Shown: in pieces, positions 15,135 to 24,961 of the stretch | Layout: every line of letters begins with the position of its first letter | Position numbering within the stretch: the stretch's first letter is position 1 | DNA from: 43-108 sp001915545 | GTDB taxonomy: Bacteria > Bacteroidota > Bacteroidia > Bacteroidales > Bacteroidaceae | Length of the DNA: 64,000 bases | NCBI GenBank assembly: GCA_902491215.1 | Contig: CABUGV010000003.1 | Location: forward strand, 1 to 64,000 | Direction of reading: 5' to 3' | The notes under the pieces: generated by a model | Told to the model about the DNA's origin: nothing | Databases searched by the model: none | The model's input: only the letters and a program-made list of their open reading frames with translations | Made by a program: the position numbers and the translations under genes

Positions 15135-16674
15135 TTATTGGAGCCATGTCGGCTGTTATGGAGTTGAGTCTGTCATCACCGCCATCAGTGTCGGAATCGT
15201 TCATTCTTGAAGGCATGATTGTACCTCCTTCTTCGCCAGGCATAGGCGGAAGATTGTCGTCGTTTATGTTTGCGAATCTAGCATATTCACCGATGAATCT
15301 TAAGCGCACATCTCCGACGGCACCGTTTCGGTGCTTTGCAATGATGATTTCGGCCAGACCTTTCAGGTCGTTGCCGTGCTGGTCCTTATAAATCTTGTAG
15401 TATTCAGGACGATGGATGAAGCATACCATATCGGCATCCTGCTCGATGGCTCCCGATTCGCGAAGGTCGCTCAGCTGAGGTCTCTTGCTGTCAGGACCTC
15501 CGTCAGTTCCTGCTCGCTGTTCAACGCTTCGGTTGAGCTGACTCAGTGCAATGATTGGTATGTTGAGTTCCTTTGCCAAACCTTTGAGCGAGCGGGAGAT
15601 GGTCGAAACTTCTTCCTGACGGCTGTTGTACGACATACCGCTGGCGTTCATGAGCTGGAGGTAGTCGATGATTATGAGTTTGACATCGTAGTCTCTCACA
15701 AGTCTTCGAGCTTTAGTACGAAGTTCGAAGACAGATAGTGAAGGGGTATCGTCGATGTAGAGTGGGGCATCGAACATGTCTCTTATCTTGTAGTCCAACT
15801 GTCCCCATTCGTAGGGAGCAAGCTGTCCGCTCTTGATTTTCTCGCCAGGAATTTCGCACACGTTCACGATGAGTCGGTTGACCAGCTGAACGTTCGACAT
15901 TTCTAGTGAGAACATTGCTACTGGTACTCTGTTCGTGATGGCAATGTTCTTTGCCATTGAGAGTACGAAAGCCGTCTTACCCATGGCCGGACGTGCAGCT
16001 ATGATGATGAGGTCTGAATTCTGCCAACCGCTGGTCATGGCATCCAACTGGTCGAATCCGCTGGAGAGACCGCTCAAACCGTCGGTTCTTGCAGCTGCTT
16101 TCTGCAAAAGTTCGTATGCTTCATTGATGACCGGATTGATTTGAGTGAAGTCTTTCTTCATGTTGGTCTTCGACAGTTCGAACAAACGTCCCTCTGCTGT
16201 CTGCATGAGTTCTTCAATGTCCTGCGTTTCGTCGAAAGCCTTTGTCTGTATATAGCTTGTGTAGGTTATCAGTTCTCTGGCAAGAGCTTTCTGCGCAATG
16301 ATTCTTGCGTGATATTCTATGTGTGCCGATGAAACGACCTTGTTGCTGAGTTCTGTAATGTAGAACGGGCCTCCGGCCTCTTCCAGTTCTGCAGTTTTTC
16401 TCAACTGGTCGGTCACTGTGAGAATGTCGACAGGTTTGTTTTCCGCGGCCAATGTCGATATGGCGCGGAATATAATCTGATGCTTCGAGTCATAGAACGA
16501 TTGCGGTTTCAGAATGTCGCTTACAAGTCCGAATGCATCTTTTTCAATCAGGCATGCTCCGATGACAGCTTCTTCAAGTTCGAGTGCTTGAGGTTGCAGA
16601 TGCCCGTATTCGCTCACTTGTGGAGCTGTGGCGGCTGTTGTACGCCGTTTAGTGGTTTTTCTTTCTCCTGCCAT
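15118..16674 (-). CDS. dnaB: replicative DNA helicase DnaB
   Basis: A 518-residue ring helicase that unwinds DNA at the replication fork. After a basic N-terminal tail (residues 1-20) comes the DnaB N domain (LQPQALELEEAVIGACLIE), then the RecA-like motor with Walker A ARPAMGKT (227-234). Walker B is LIIIDYLQLM, followed by SRSLKGLAKELNIPIIALSQLNR and the C-terminal SDLRESGAIEQDAD. No intein interrupts it. The C-terminus is a Gly/Asp-rich tail ending DVPF. A -7 box lies at 16725-16732. The terminator hairpin uses the last codons. Confidence 0.97.
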   Translation of the reverse strand: MAGERKTTKRRTTAATAPQVSEYGHLQPQALELEEAVIGACLIEKDAFGLVSDILKPQSFYDSKHQIIFRAISTLAAENKPVDILTVTDQLRKTAELEEAGGPFYITELSNKVVSSAHIEYHARIIAQKALARELITYTSYIQTKAFDETQDIEELMQTAEGRLFELSKTNMKKDFTQINPVINEAYELLQKAAARTDGLSGLSSGFDQLDAMTSGWQNSDLIIIAARPAMGKTAFVLSMAKNIAITNRVPVAMFSLEMSNVQLVNRLIVNVCEIPGEKIKSGQLAPYEWGQLDYKIRDMFDAPLYIDDTPSLSVFELRTKARRLVRDYDVKLIIIDYLQLMNASGMSYNSRQEEVSTISRSLKGLAKELNIPIIALSQLNRSVEQRAGTDGGPDSKRPQLSDLRESGAIEQDADMVCFIHRPEYYKIYKDQHGNDLKGLAEIIIAKHRNGAVGDVRLRFIGEYARFANINDDNLPPMPGEEGGTIMPSRMNDSDTDGGDDRLNSITADMAPINDVPF

Positions 16675-16724
16675 TTTATGTTGTACTGATATTTTTTTGT
16701 TGTTAAGTTTCCGTTTTTGTCGTG

Positions 16725-16732
16725 CAAATTTA
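16725..16732 (-). promoter_or_regulatory. -7 box (TAAATTTG) of dnaB
   Basis: The minus strand reads TAAATTTG, 50 nt before the dnaB ATG. Confidence 0.5.
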
Positions 16733-16775
16733 CTTTTTCCCCATGAATATATCGGAAAAAGTAAAGTGCAAAATT

Positions 16776-16820
16776 ATGTCCTGAAACGGCTGTACATGTA
16801 TTTTGGCTGTTTCAGGACAT
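16776..16820 (-). terminator. terminator of the TonB-dependent receptor gene
   Basis: A perfect 12-bp stem ATGTCCTGAAAC / GTTTCAGGACAT (16776-16787 / 16809-16820), followed on the minus strand by AATTTTGC. It is about 125 nt downstream of the receptor stop. Confidence 0.75.
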
Positions 16821-16943
16821 TTATTATTTATGTTGATATGCACCTGATATCTTAAGAATTTAATATTCCAGTTCTGGGTTAGTATTGTACATTTGTATTT
16901 TCATCCATTATCGCGGTTGTGCATACCAAGATTTTTAGCTTCT

Positions 16944-19352
16944 TTAGAACTCGAGCAGAATCCTTGCATTGATCTGTCTTCCGGTAAGATAGTTCGGTAC
17001 CGCGTACTGGTGGTTCGACACGTCTGTAACCCAGTAGTAGGAGTTGACGTTGCTGATGCCGAGAATATTGAATGCATCGATGCCGAGCCATATATTTTTG
17101 AAATACTTTGCAATGCCAGTATAGTGGTCGCGCTTTTCGTTGTTCAGCAACCTGTAAGACATTCCAAGGTCAACACGTCTGTACGGAGCCATTCTGAATA
17201 CTTGTTTCTCGCGTCCTGAGTGTGGAGGACCGAAAGGCAGACCATCGGCATAGTGACCGGTGATGGACATTTTCCATTTGTCTGTATTGGGGAAATAGTC
17301 GCTGAAGAAAACAGAGAAGTTGTATCTCTGGTCGGTCGGTCTTGGAATCCATTTGCCGTTGAGTTTTTCTTCGGTCTTCATTATTCCCATGCTTATCCAT
17401 GAGTCGGTTCCAGGAACGAATTCTCCGTAGAGTTTCATGTCGAGTCCTACTGCATATCCGTCGCACATGTTGCGTCCGTAGTAGCTGATTCTCACATTGT
17501 CCACATTGTAAGGAATGAGATTGCTCAAGGCCTTGTAGTAAGCTTCAGCTGTAGCCTTGAAAGGTCTGTTGCCCATCTTGAAACGGTATTCTCCGCCAAG
17601 TACGAAGTGGATAGATCTCTGCGATTTTATGTTTTTATTTAGAACTACAACAGTATTCTTTCCTACAGTCGTTGTGTCTTTCAGTTCTTTGTAGAAAGGA
17701 GACTGATAATAGAGTCCGGTAGAGAATCTGAATGTGAAATTGTCGTTTGCAGCAGGGACAAAGGCGATAGTTGCTCTAGGGCTGAAGAGCCATTCGTTGT
17801 TCCAGCTCCAGTGCGATATTCTGAAACCGTAGTTCAAAATCATTTCACCTTCTTTATATTCGTGCCTGTATGTATCCTGTGCATACATTTCGAATCTGTT
17901 TGTATTGATTTTGTTCTTCGATGCCAGATTGTATATGAGGTCGAGTGAATTTCCTGAATGTGGAAGCGAATAGCCTGCAGAGTCGCGCATTTCCCATTCC
18001 CTCATTGTCTCGTCTACGCTTTCCCATTTAAACAGCAAACCGTATTTGAGATCATGCTGAGGCAGACGCATTCTTCCGTTTATTCCTGCAGATCTAACAT
18101 CTGCTGTAAGTCTGTTTCGTGCATGCTCGTGGTAAGTTCCAATGCCCAGGCTTTCGTCTTCTTTACCGCCTTCCTGATTGAGCCAGTATTCTCCGTTGAT
18201 GTCGAAATTTTCCTCTTCATTGGTTCTGAATGCGGACAGCGCAACGGAAATTTCATTCATTCTGTTGAAGTGGTATGTTGCAGACATAGAACCGAAGTAA
18301 GTTCTGAATCTGTCCTTTTCCTGTCCGTCAAAATAAACCTTGAATTCTTTTACGTCTTCAGCTGTACCGAATTTTGTGGTTCTGTTTGAAGGTGTGAAGT
18401 TATAGTCGTTGCTTGCTATGTTTCCCATCAAACTGAATTCCCATCTTTGGTTTGGAGTCCAGTTTATGTATGTCTGATAATCAAAGTCGCGAGGGTCGTA
18501 TTCACCTTTGGTCTCCATAGTTCCCAAAAGGTAACTTGTAGTTTTGTAGCGCAGTGCATGGGTCATGCTGAATTTACTGTTGCCGTAGCCTGCATATACG
18601 CTTGCACCAAGCAGACTGGCAGATACGGAACTCTCAAATCCTTTAGCCTTTTTATACTGGATGTCCAGAACTGAAGACATCTTGTCGCCATACTTGGCTT
18701 CAAAGCCGCCGGCAGAGAAGCCTACGCTTTCCACCATGTCGGGATTGATGATGCTTAGTCCTTCCTGCTGTCCTGATCTGATGAGCAGTGGTCTATATAC
18801 TTCAATGCCGTTGATGTACACACTGTTTTCGTCAAAGCTTCCTCCGCGTACGTTGTACTGTGAACTTAATTCGTTGTGGGTGCTGACTCCTGCCTGTGTG
18901 GCAATAATCTTTTCAATGCCTCCGCCTGAAGCATTTCCCATATGCTTCATGTCTTTTAAGTTGACATCTGACATTGAGCCGGTCTGTCTTCTTATTTCAT
19001 TAATCTGCACTTCGTCGATTTCTATTCCCAAAGGAGGAAGCATTACGTTTAGCCTTACTGTGTCAGTCGGGTTCTTAAGTACTCTTTTGCGTGTCTGGTA
19101 TCCAATCATTGAATATACTACGACAAGCGAGTCTCTTGATTCGCAGCTGAGGCTGTAGCGTCCTTTCAAATCGCATGTGACTCCTATGAGCTGTCCTTCG
19201 ATGTGCACTTGAGCAAATTCAAGTGGCGATTTTGTATCATCGGTGACAGTTCCTTTTATGGTGACGTTTTGTGCAGTTGCGTTAGTGGCGAAGCTCATAA
19301 TCACAGATATGAGCACGCAGGCGCAATTAAATATGTGTTTGTTCTTGTACAT
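16944..19352 (-). CDS. TonB-dependent receptor with carboxypeptidase-regulatory-like domain
   Basis: An 802-residue outer-membrane receptor. The ATG at 19352 is chosen because it begins a signal peptide (MYKNKHIFNCACVLISVIMS...NATAQ). The longer frame crosses the terminator at 19393-19418. Residues about 30-110 form the CarboxypepD_reg-like beta domain (VTIKGTVTDDTKSPLEFAQV). The plug follows with SQYNVRGGSFDENSVYINGIEVYRP, then a beta barrel ending in a terminal aromatic (ILLEF). It imports a large substrate using TonB energy. No SusD partner is present, so it is not a standard SusC. A siderophore, cobalamin, peptide or oligosaccharide ligand is possible. Confidence 0.9.
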   Translation of the reverse strand: MYKNKHIFNCACVLISVIMSFATNATAQNVTIKGTVTDDTKSPLEFAQVHIEGQLIGVTCDLKGRYSLSCESRDSLVVVYSMIGYQTRKRVLKNPTDTVRLNVMLPPLGIEIDEVQINEIRRQTGSMSDVNLKDMKHMGNASGGGIEKIIATQAGVSTHNELSSQYNVRGGSFDENSVYINGIEVYRPLLIRSGQQEGLSIINPDMVESVGFSAGGFEAKYGDKMSSVLDIQYKKAKGFESSVSASLLGASVYAGYGNSKFSMTHALRYKTTSYLLGTMETKGEYDPRDFDYQTYINWTPNQRWEFSLMGNIASNDYNFTPSNRTTKFGTAEDVKEFKVYFDGQEKDRFRTYFGSMSATYHFNRMNEISVALSAFRTNEEENFDINGEYWLNQEGGKEDESLGIGTYHEHARNRLTADVRSAGINGRMRLPQHDLKYGLLFKWESVDETMREWEMRDSAGYSLPHSGNSLDLIYNLASKNKINTNRFEMYAQDTYRHEYKEGEMILNYGFRISHWSWNNEWLFSPRATIAFVPAANDNFTFRFSTGLYYQSPFYKELKDTTTVGKNTVVVLNKNIKSQRSIHFVLGGEYRFKMGNRPFKATAEAYYKALSNLIPYNVDNVRISYYGRNMCDGYAVGLDMKLYGEFVPGTDSWISMGIMKTEEKLNGKWIPRPTDQRYNFSVFFSDYFPNTDKWKMSITGHYADGLPFGPPHSGREKQVFRMAPYRRVDLGMSYRLLNNEKRDHYTGIAKYFKNIWLGIDAFNILGISNVNSYYWVTDVSNHQYAVPNYLTGRQINARILLEF

Positions 19353-19392
19353 CAATTCTTCTTGAAATATATTCTTAAGTATAACGAAAAAA

Positions 19393-19418
19393 ATCTCTGA
19401 AACGTATGTTCCAGAGAT
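19393..19418 (-). terminator. terminator after the GH35 gene
   Basis: ATCTCTG / CAGAGAT (19393-19399 / 19412-19418). On the minus strand it is followed by TTTTTT, and T-rich sequence also follows on the plus strand. It separates the beta-galactosidase from the receptor gene. Confidence 0.8.
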
Positions 19419-19478
19419 CTTTTTTGTTTTATATGATGTTTTTAGCCGTTGCAATCATTTATCAACGTGTTCAAATCA

Positions 19479-21860
19479 TCAATATTTGAATTTATCTGTC
19501 TTGACGTAGATCTTGTAGTTCTTTATACCGCCAGGTACGTTTTCTTCCATTCTTGGCAGATACTGAAGGGCTGTGATAGTGTGTACCTTGCCGAGGTCTA
19601 TGATAATTGTGTGAGGGAAGTTTACACCTTTCACAGTAGACCAGAATGTAGATTCCTGAAGGTCATAGATCTTGTCGCCTGCACGGTTTCCGGATATGAT
19701 GTCCTCGCTGTCTGCATAATCGATGTTCCAAGGTTCACGGCTGAGTCTTTCACCTTTCTCATCAAGCAGATAAAGCTCTGAGATACATGCATATTCTTTT
19801 CCGTCGTGTGCATTGAGGGCTTCAAGACAAACATATCTTCCTGTCTGCGGAGCACTGAATTTTACTTCCTGCCATCCGTTTCCTGGAGCGAAGCTGCCTT
19901 CTGCAATAGCCTTTTCGCCTGAGAGGTCAAGATTCTGTCCTTCTTTGCGGTGGATAGGTGGCTTTTCGTTCAGGAGCTTGTCGATGATAGGCTTGTTGAG
20001 ACCTTCAGCTTTTGCGTCCTTAGGACCGATAACATCGAATACTACAATTTCGTTCTTGCCCTTCTTCAACCAGCATCCAGGAACATAGAGTGTCTGCTGA
20101 GGACCGATTTCCCATATACGTCCCATTGCATGGCCGTTGATGTAAACAAGTCCTTTGCCCCATGTCTCGAAGTTGATGAATGTGTCGCCGACCTTCTTGA
20201 CGTTGAAAGTAGCCTTGTAGAATCCCGGAACTCTCTGACCCTTGTCGTCTGTAACCTTTGTTGAAGCAAGTGGCTTGTACTTCTTGTTCATGTTGAATTC
20301 GTAAGTATCCGGAAGCATATAGTTGTTCCAGTTCTTCAGGCTTGAAGTAAACTCATTGCCGTCGATGTCGATGCTGAGTTCAACATCGCCTACGATACCC
20401 TTGAAGTCCTTTATTGCACGTCCGAAGTTGATACGTCCCATTGCCTCTACGAGGATGTCGAGTCTTGCACCCTTCTTGCATGAAGGAAGAGTAAGGTCCT
20501 TATCGCCGTTTCTTCTGTCCATAGCACCGATGTATTTGCCGTCAACAAATACCTGCAGATAGTCGTGTCCGCCTTCAATGTGCAGTCTGCTCTGTCCGTT
20601 TATTTCAGGAAGTACGGTTGAGTAAATCATTGAACCCCATCCCTGGTCGAACTCTTCCATAGTCTTCACGTCGCGTGTCTTTATTGGTTCTGGAAGGTTT
20701 TCGAACAAAGGAGCATATTCTGTAAACTTGAATTCAGGTATGCTTATGATTGGCTTTGCCTTTGGTACAGACGGAAGCTTTTTGTCTGAATATTTCTGAA
20801 GCATCTCGCGAAGTTCATAATATTTGTCAGTTGCCACGCCATACTCATTGATAGGTGCATCATAGTCGTATGAAGTAACGTCTGGTGCGAAGCCTGGAGA
20901 GTTGGCACCGGCCCAGTGTCCGAAGCTTGTACCTCCGTGTGTCATGTAGAGAGAGAAGCTGATGTTCTTGCTGAGCATCTCGTTGAGTCCGGCAACCATG
21001 TCGTGAGCACTTCTTGTTTCGTGCTTGCCACCCCATTTGTCGAACCATCCGCTCCAGAATTCAGAGCACATGAGAGGTGAAGTAGGGCGCAGTTCCTTAA
21101 GTTTCTTGAACTGCTGGTCGATGTTTGCACCAGTACCGAAGTTCATGGTCCAAACAAGATCGTCGAGTCCGTTGAGAGTGAAGTTTGAGCTCCAGTCGCA
21201 CTGGAACAGAGTAACATCCTTGAAACCTACCTCTCTGATGATGTCGCGTATCTTTGAAACATATACTTTGTCTTCTCCGTACGAGCCGTATTCGTTCTCA
21301 ACCTGAACCATGATTATAGGTCCGCCGTTCTGTATTGTGAGTGAAGACAGCTGTTTTCCAACTTCTGTTTCGAATATCTTTACTCTTTCGAGGAAGTAAG
21401 GATCATTTTCTCTAAGTCTGATGTCCTTTTTCTTGAGAAGCCACCAAGGCAGACCTCCCATTTCCCATTCTGCGCATACGTATGGTCCCGGACGTACAAT
21501 TACGTACATATCGTTCTTCTGAGCCAGACGGCAGAATTCTGCAATGTCGTTGTTTCCTGTGAAATCAAATTCACCTTCTTTCTGCTCGTGGATGTTCCAG
21601 AAGATGTAGATGCAGATGGTGTTCATTCCCAGAGCCTTGCACATCTTAATTCTGTGTTCCCAGTACTCGCGCGGGATTCTCGGATAGTGAATCTCAGCCG
21701 CTTTAACTACAAATGGTTCACCATTGAGCAGAAATGTGTTCTCACCAGCGGTGAAAGTACCTTTCTTCTGTGCGTAAGCAGGCATGCCACACATCATCAT
21801 TCCTGCAAACAGCATTGTCGTAAGGAGCTTGATTTTTTTTCTGTTCATAAGTTTGATCAT
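19479..21860 (-). CDS. glycoside hydrolase family 35 beta-galactosidase
   Basis: A 793-residue exported retaining beta-galactosidase. After a signal peptide ending AYAQ (about residue 31), the TIM barrel carries the GH35 hallmarks RPGPYVCAEWEMGGLPWWL and VQVENEYGSYG (acid/base Glu190). It also has MCSEFWSGWFDKWGG (nucleophile Glu267). The middle has galactose-binding-like jelly-roll domains (GKGLVYINGHAMGRIWEIGPQQTLYVP). The last about 130 residues look like an F5/8 type C carbohydrate-binding module. It is likely periplasmic and acts on terminal beta-galactose of plant or host glycans. It has its own promoter and terminator, so it is not in an operon with the receptor. Confidence 0.94.
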   Translation of the reverse strand: MIKLMNRKKIKLLTTMLFAGMMMCGMPAYAQKKGTFTAGENTFLLNGEPFVVKAAEIHYPRIPREYWEHRIKMCKALGMNTICIYIFWNIHEQKEGEFDFTGNNDIAEFCRLAQKNDMYVIVRPGPYVCAEWEMGGLPWWLLKKKDIRLRENDPYFLERVKIFETEVGKQLSSLTIQNGGPIIMVQVENEYGSYGEDKVYVSKIRDIIREVGFKDVTLFQCDWSSNFTLNGLDDLVWTMNFGTGANIDQQFKKLKELRPTSPLMCSEFWSGWFDKWGGKHETRSAHDMVAGLNEMLSKNISFSLYMTHGGTSFGHWAGANSPGFAPDVTSYDYDAPINEYGVATDKYYELREMLQKYSDKKLPSVPKAKPIISIPEFKFTEYAPLFENLPEPIKTRDVKTMEEFDQGWGSMIYSTVLPEINGQSRLHIEGGHDYLQVFVDGKYIGAMDRRNGDKDLTLPSCKKGARLDILVEAMGRINFGRAIKDFKGIVGDVELSIDIDGNEFTSSLKNWNNYMLPDTYEFNMNKKYKPLASTKVTDDKGQRVPGFYKATFNVKKVGDTFINFETWGKGLVYINGHAMGRIWEIGPQQTLYVPGCWLKKGKNEIVVFDVIGPKDAKAEGLNKPIIDKLLNEKPPIHRKEGQNLDLSGEKAIAEGSFAPGNGWQEVKFSAPQTGRYVCLEALNAHDGKEYACISELYLLDEKGERLSREPWNIDYADSEDIISGNRAGDKIYDLQESTFWSTVKGVNFPHTIIIDLGKVHTITALQYLPRMEENVPGGIKNYKIYVKTDKFKY

Positions 21861-21929
21861 TAATATTTTGATTTATAAATGTTTTTGTGGTATTATGCTG
21901 TTTTTTGCATTCATTCGTAAATGATTGTA

Positions 21930-21937
21930 CAAATATA
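21930..21937 (-). promoter_or_regulatory. -7 box (TATATTTG) of the GH35 gene
   Basis: The minus strand reads TATATTTG, 69 nt before the ATG at 21860. Confidence 0.5.
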
Positions 21938-22035
21938 CTGAAAACAAAACAATTTCTCCAACCATATTCGGGTGATTTTCTTGTGTTGTCGTTTTTGAAC
22001 TTTAAAATGTCAGCTCTAGTGGATGTACTGTATGC

Positions 22036-22084
22036 AAAACAGCCTGCCGTACTATATAAGCATATAAATACGACAGGCTGTTTT
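22036..22084 (-). terminator. terminator of the PL8-cupin transcript
   Basis: An AAAACAGCCTG / CAGGCTGTTTT stem extended by CGTA/TACG past a single mismatch (22036-22051 / 22069-22084). It lies 30 nt downstream of the cupin stop on the minus strand. Confidence 0.85.
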
Positions 22085-22113
22085 AGCGATAATGTATATA
22101 ATATAAGGTATGC

Positions 22114-22578
22114 CTATTTAAGAAAATCATCTCTCATAGGTGAAAAACAGTCGATAAGCATTCCTTCTTCAAGGCATACGCATCCGTGCATTATGTCTGG
22201 CCGGATATAGATTCCATCTCCTTTTTCAACTATTCTTTTTTCATCGCCGATAGTAAATTCAAATTTTCCGCTTTCTACGTATGTGGTCTGTGTGTGCTTG
22301 TGTGAATGCGGTGTTCCTTCTGCACCTTTTTCAAATTTCACTTTGACCATCATCATGTTTTTGTTGTATCCAAGAATTTGTCTCTGTACTCCTTTGTCGG
22401 TTGTTTCCCATTCCGTCTGCTCACAGTCTATAAATGTACTGCTGGTCTTTTCTGTTGTATCATTTTCTGTCATATTGCAGTCTTTATTCTCCTGTTTGCT
22501 GTTGTTCATGTTTGTGCATCCTGTTGAAGCGAGCAGTATAGCCAATGACAATACTACCATTTTTGATGTTTTGTCCAT
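22114..22578 (-). CDS. KdgF-like cupin lipoprotein
   Basis: A 154-residue protein: lipoprotein signal with Cys21 (LLASTGC), an Asn/Asp/Thr-rich linker, then one cupin barrel. The barrel has the metal-binding motif EGTPHSHKHTQTTYVESGKFEF and the second motif GDGIYIRPDIMHGCVCLEEGMLIDCFSP. This is close to KdgF, the cupin that converts 4,5-unsaturated uronates, the products of polysaccharide lyases, to linear keto sugars. Known KdgF proteins are usually cytoplasmic, so the lipobox is unusual. It sits 13 bp after the PL8 lyase gene, whose products would be its substrate. The function is inferred. Confidence 0.78.
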   Translation of the reverse strand: MDKTSKMVVLSLAILLASTGCTNMNNSKQENKDCNMTENDTTEKTSSTFIDCEQTEWETTDKGVQRQILGYNKNMMMVKVKFEKGAEGTPHSHKHTQTTYVESGKFEFTIGDEKRIVEKGDGIYIRPDIMHGCVCLEEGMLIDCFSPMRDDFLK

Positions 22579-22591
22579 ATTGTTTTAATTT

Positions 22592-24782
22592 TTAGATTTT
22601 GATTTCGAATGAATTGCTGTTTCTTCCTTTATACTTCCCTTGCGGAAGTTCTATGCGTGCGGCGTTTCCGTTAACTTTTATTTCTGCATAACTCTGTTCT
22701 TGCGACGGATCACTGCATTTTATGTCTGCTTTTTTCCCGCTTAACTTTATTCTGTAAATTGCAGGTGTTTTTATGTCTATGTCAAAACCTTGATATTCAA
22801 ATTTTTGATTCTCTGTGAATGAAGCTATCCATAATGTACCGTTTGCCTTATCAGCTATAGCCTGCAGCTTCTCATTATTTTCTATTACGTAGAATTTGTC
22901 GGCGTCAAATTTCTCAACACATTTCTTATCGGCGTCAGGTATGATGATGGCTTCATAATTGGCATCGTTAGGCCGTATGCCATGATTTATACATATTGTT
23001 GCAACTTTGCCTTCAACCTTTTCAGTAGGGCATGTCTGCATTATTTCATGCCAATCTCCAGTTGACTTCATATCGGAAACTTCGCATCTGATTCCTTCTG
23101 GATTCCTCAATATGTAACCCTTACCGTCATGAATCAGTCTTATTTCCTTACCGCTAATGTTGCGCTCTCCATCGATTCTGGTCCATTTGCCGTTGTTCAG
23201 TTCCTCGAGGTTGCCATGGCTCCAGCATTGTTCTAATGTTGTTGCTACCTCAAGCGTAGAGTCTGACGATATGCCGGCTCCAAGACATACAATAGCATCT
23301 TCTGTAAACAACCACAGTTTCCTTGCCTCCAGACCGTCTCTGTCAAGATGCATTACGCTTACTCCGCATCCTTCATCGGTCAGTCCGCCGACAAACTTTC
23401 CGCTGTTTCCAGGGTAATAGCTGTTTTTCAGCACGGGCACTTCTGCATCGTCCTGATAACATGTCGTTCCCGGTATTTTTCTCCAGTCCCATACAGGGAA
23501 GATGTTCAGATATTCTTCTCCTGATTTGTATATGAACAAAGCACCATCGGCCATGTAATATCCCTTCATGTTGTCACCGTTCATGCACTCCGTACCCATA
23601 ACTCTGGTAGACGCCATCTTCAATGTTGCACTCCATTCCTTACGTCTTGCCACAGTATAGTCCGATTGCCAGAAACGCTTTGTTCCGTTATATTTTTTGT
23701 TCTTTTTGCCGATAAAGCAGGCTTTCAGAAAACCGTCTTCCGTGTTTCTGCAGTTTTCATCATCGCTTCCGCCAAGTTCCGTGACGGCAAAGGCCATGCT
23801 GAGCGCCTTATGTATCTGCGCGTCTTCAAACAGCTGTCTTCCCATGGCGCTTATGTCCATTTTTCCTTTCCAGATAATCCATCTGTAACCGTTGTCAATC
23901 AAGGATGCTATGACATTCAGCTGTTCTTCAGAGAATTCAAGCGAAGTGTCGGAAAGTAAACCGGAGAATAAGCTCATTGTCGTTACGAATGCCAGACCGT
24001 AGTTGCCGAATTGCTGTTGTGGTCCGTGCTGATGGAAGCACCAGTCGTCCTTTATGCCTTCTTTTCCTCCGGTCCTTATTTCTGACACAATTTCATTTCT
24101 TGCAGTGCGCACGAGTTCTATATTGTCTTCAAGCAATCCTCTCATCATTACGTTTCCTGCAAGCCACACCTTGTTTTGACCTGTCATGCCCAGCTTTGAA
24201 TTTTTCATAAGTTCTATGGCTTTGCTTTTCTCATCTGCTGTCATGTAGGGCTCAAACAATACGAAAGCCGTTCCCATAGTCCTTGGGATGCCTATCTGGT
24301 TGTACCACCAGTTCGGGCAGGTAAGCCTGCTTTCAAACCAGTAATTCATTGCCTTGTGTATGGCATTTTCAATTTCTGATGATTTGAAATAAGGAGTTTC
24401 AGAATTGATGTATAGTTTTGTCAATTCCAGAATTCTTTCGGCATGTATGCGCGGTTCCCATCCAGAGCGTGTCTTGTCTTTGTAGTTTATGTCCGACCAT
24501 GCACCTTTCTCATTGAGATTCTTCAGGTAGTTTTCAATTGTAGAACTTTCGTAAGGAACACGTTGCTGCAGTTTCTACGATTACTCTGTCCGATGCATCC
24601 TCTCCTGGTGGATCTTTCTTCAGCACCCCCATCAGAGCTGCCGATTTTTCCCCATTCGACACATATATTTCTCTGAAATTCTCTTTTATGGTTTCAATGT
24701 CTCTGTTTTGCGAGAAAGCCTTAAAAGAGAATGCATACAGTAAAATTACAATGCATGCGATGCGTGAAATGTTTTTTCCCAT
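22592..24782 (-). pseudogene. polysaccharide lyase family 8 gene disrupted by a +1 frameshift
   Basis: Read with one base removed, this is a 729-residue exported lyase: signal peptide (MGKNISRIACIVILLYAFSFKAFSQ), then an (alpha/alpha) toroid and beta-sandwich domains. PL8 catalytic pieces are present: TGQNKVW (Asn), DDWCFHQHGPQQQFGNYG (His and Tyr) and DISAMGRQ (Arg). Such enzymes cleave chondroitin, hyaluronan or xanthan by beta-elimination. The frame breaks at 24572-24574, where GTA-GAA-A-CTG-CAG holds one extra A. The upstream part stops after 82 residues at 24534. The downstream frame has no credible start until an unlikely TTG at 24424. It is either a genuine inactivation or a base-calling error. 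Confidence 0.85.
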
Positions 24783-24961
24783 AGTCGTTTTTGTAGTTTA
24801 GGTTTTCGTATTTTGTATTTAAGTTTATCTCTTTGGACGAGGCATGTGGCTTTTGCAGTTTTGCTTGGCGCATGTAGAGCATGAAATCTGGTTGTTGTCC
24901 ATACATAGCTCGTGCAATCTACTGCATTTCAATAGAAATATTTTCCTCAGTCTGCGTATTT

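Noticed and set aside
16944..19352. SusC-type receptor
   Set aside because: No SusD gene is adjacent and the next gene is separated by a terminator, so a general TonB-dependent receptor is the safer call.
19353..19454. Longer TonB receptor start at 19454
   Set aside because: It crosses the GH35 terminator at 19393-19418 and would bury the signal peptide inside the protein.
22592..24424. Intact 610-residue lyase starting at TTG 24424
   Set aside because: It would lack a signal peptide and the first part of the toroid, and the preceding about 50 codons in the same frame are clearly homologous coding sequence.
24534..24782. Separate 82-residue small exported protein
   Set aside because: Its sequence continues seamlessly into the downstream PL8 frame after removing one base, so it is the N-terminal piece of the broken lyase gene.
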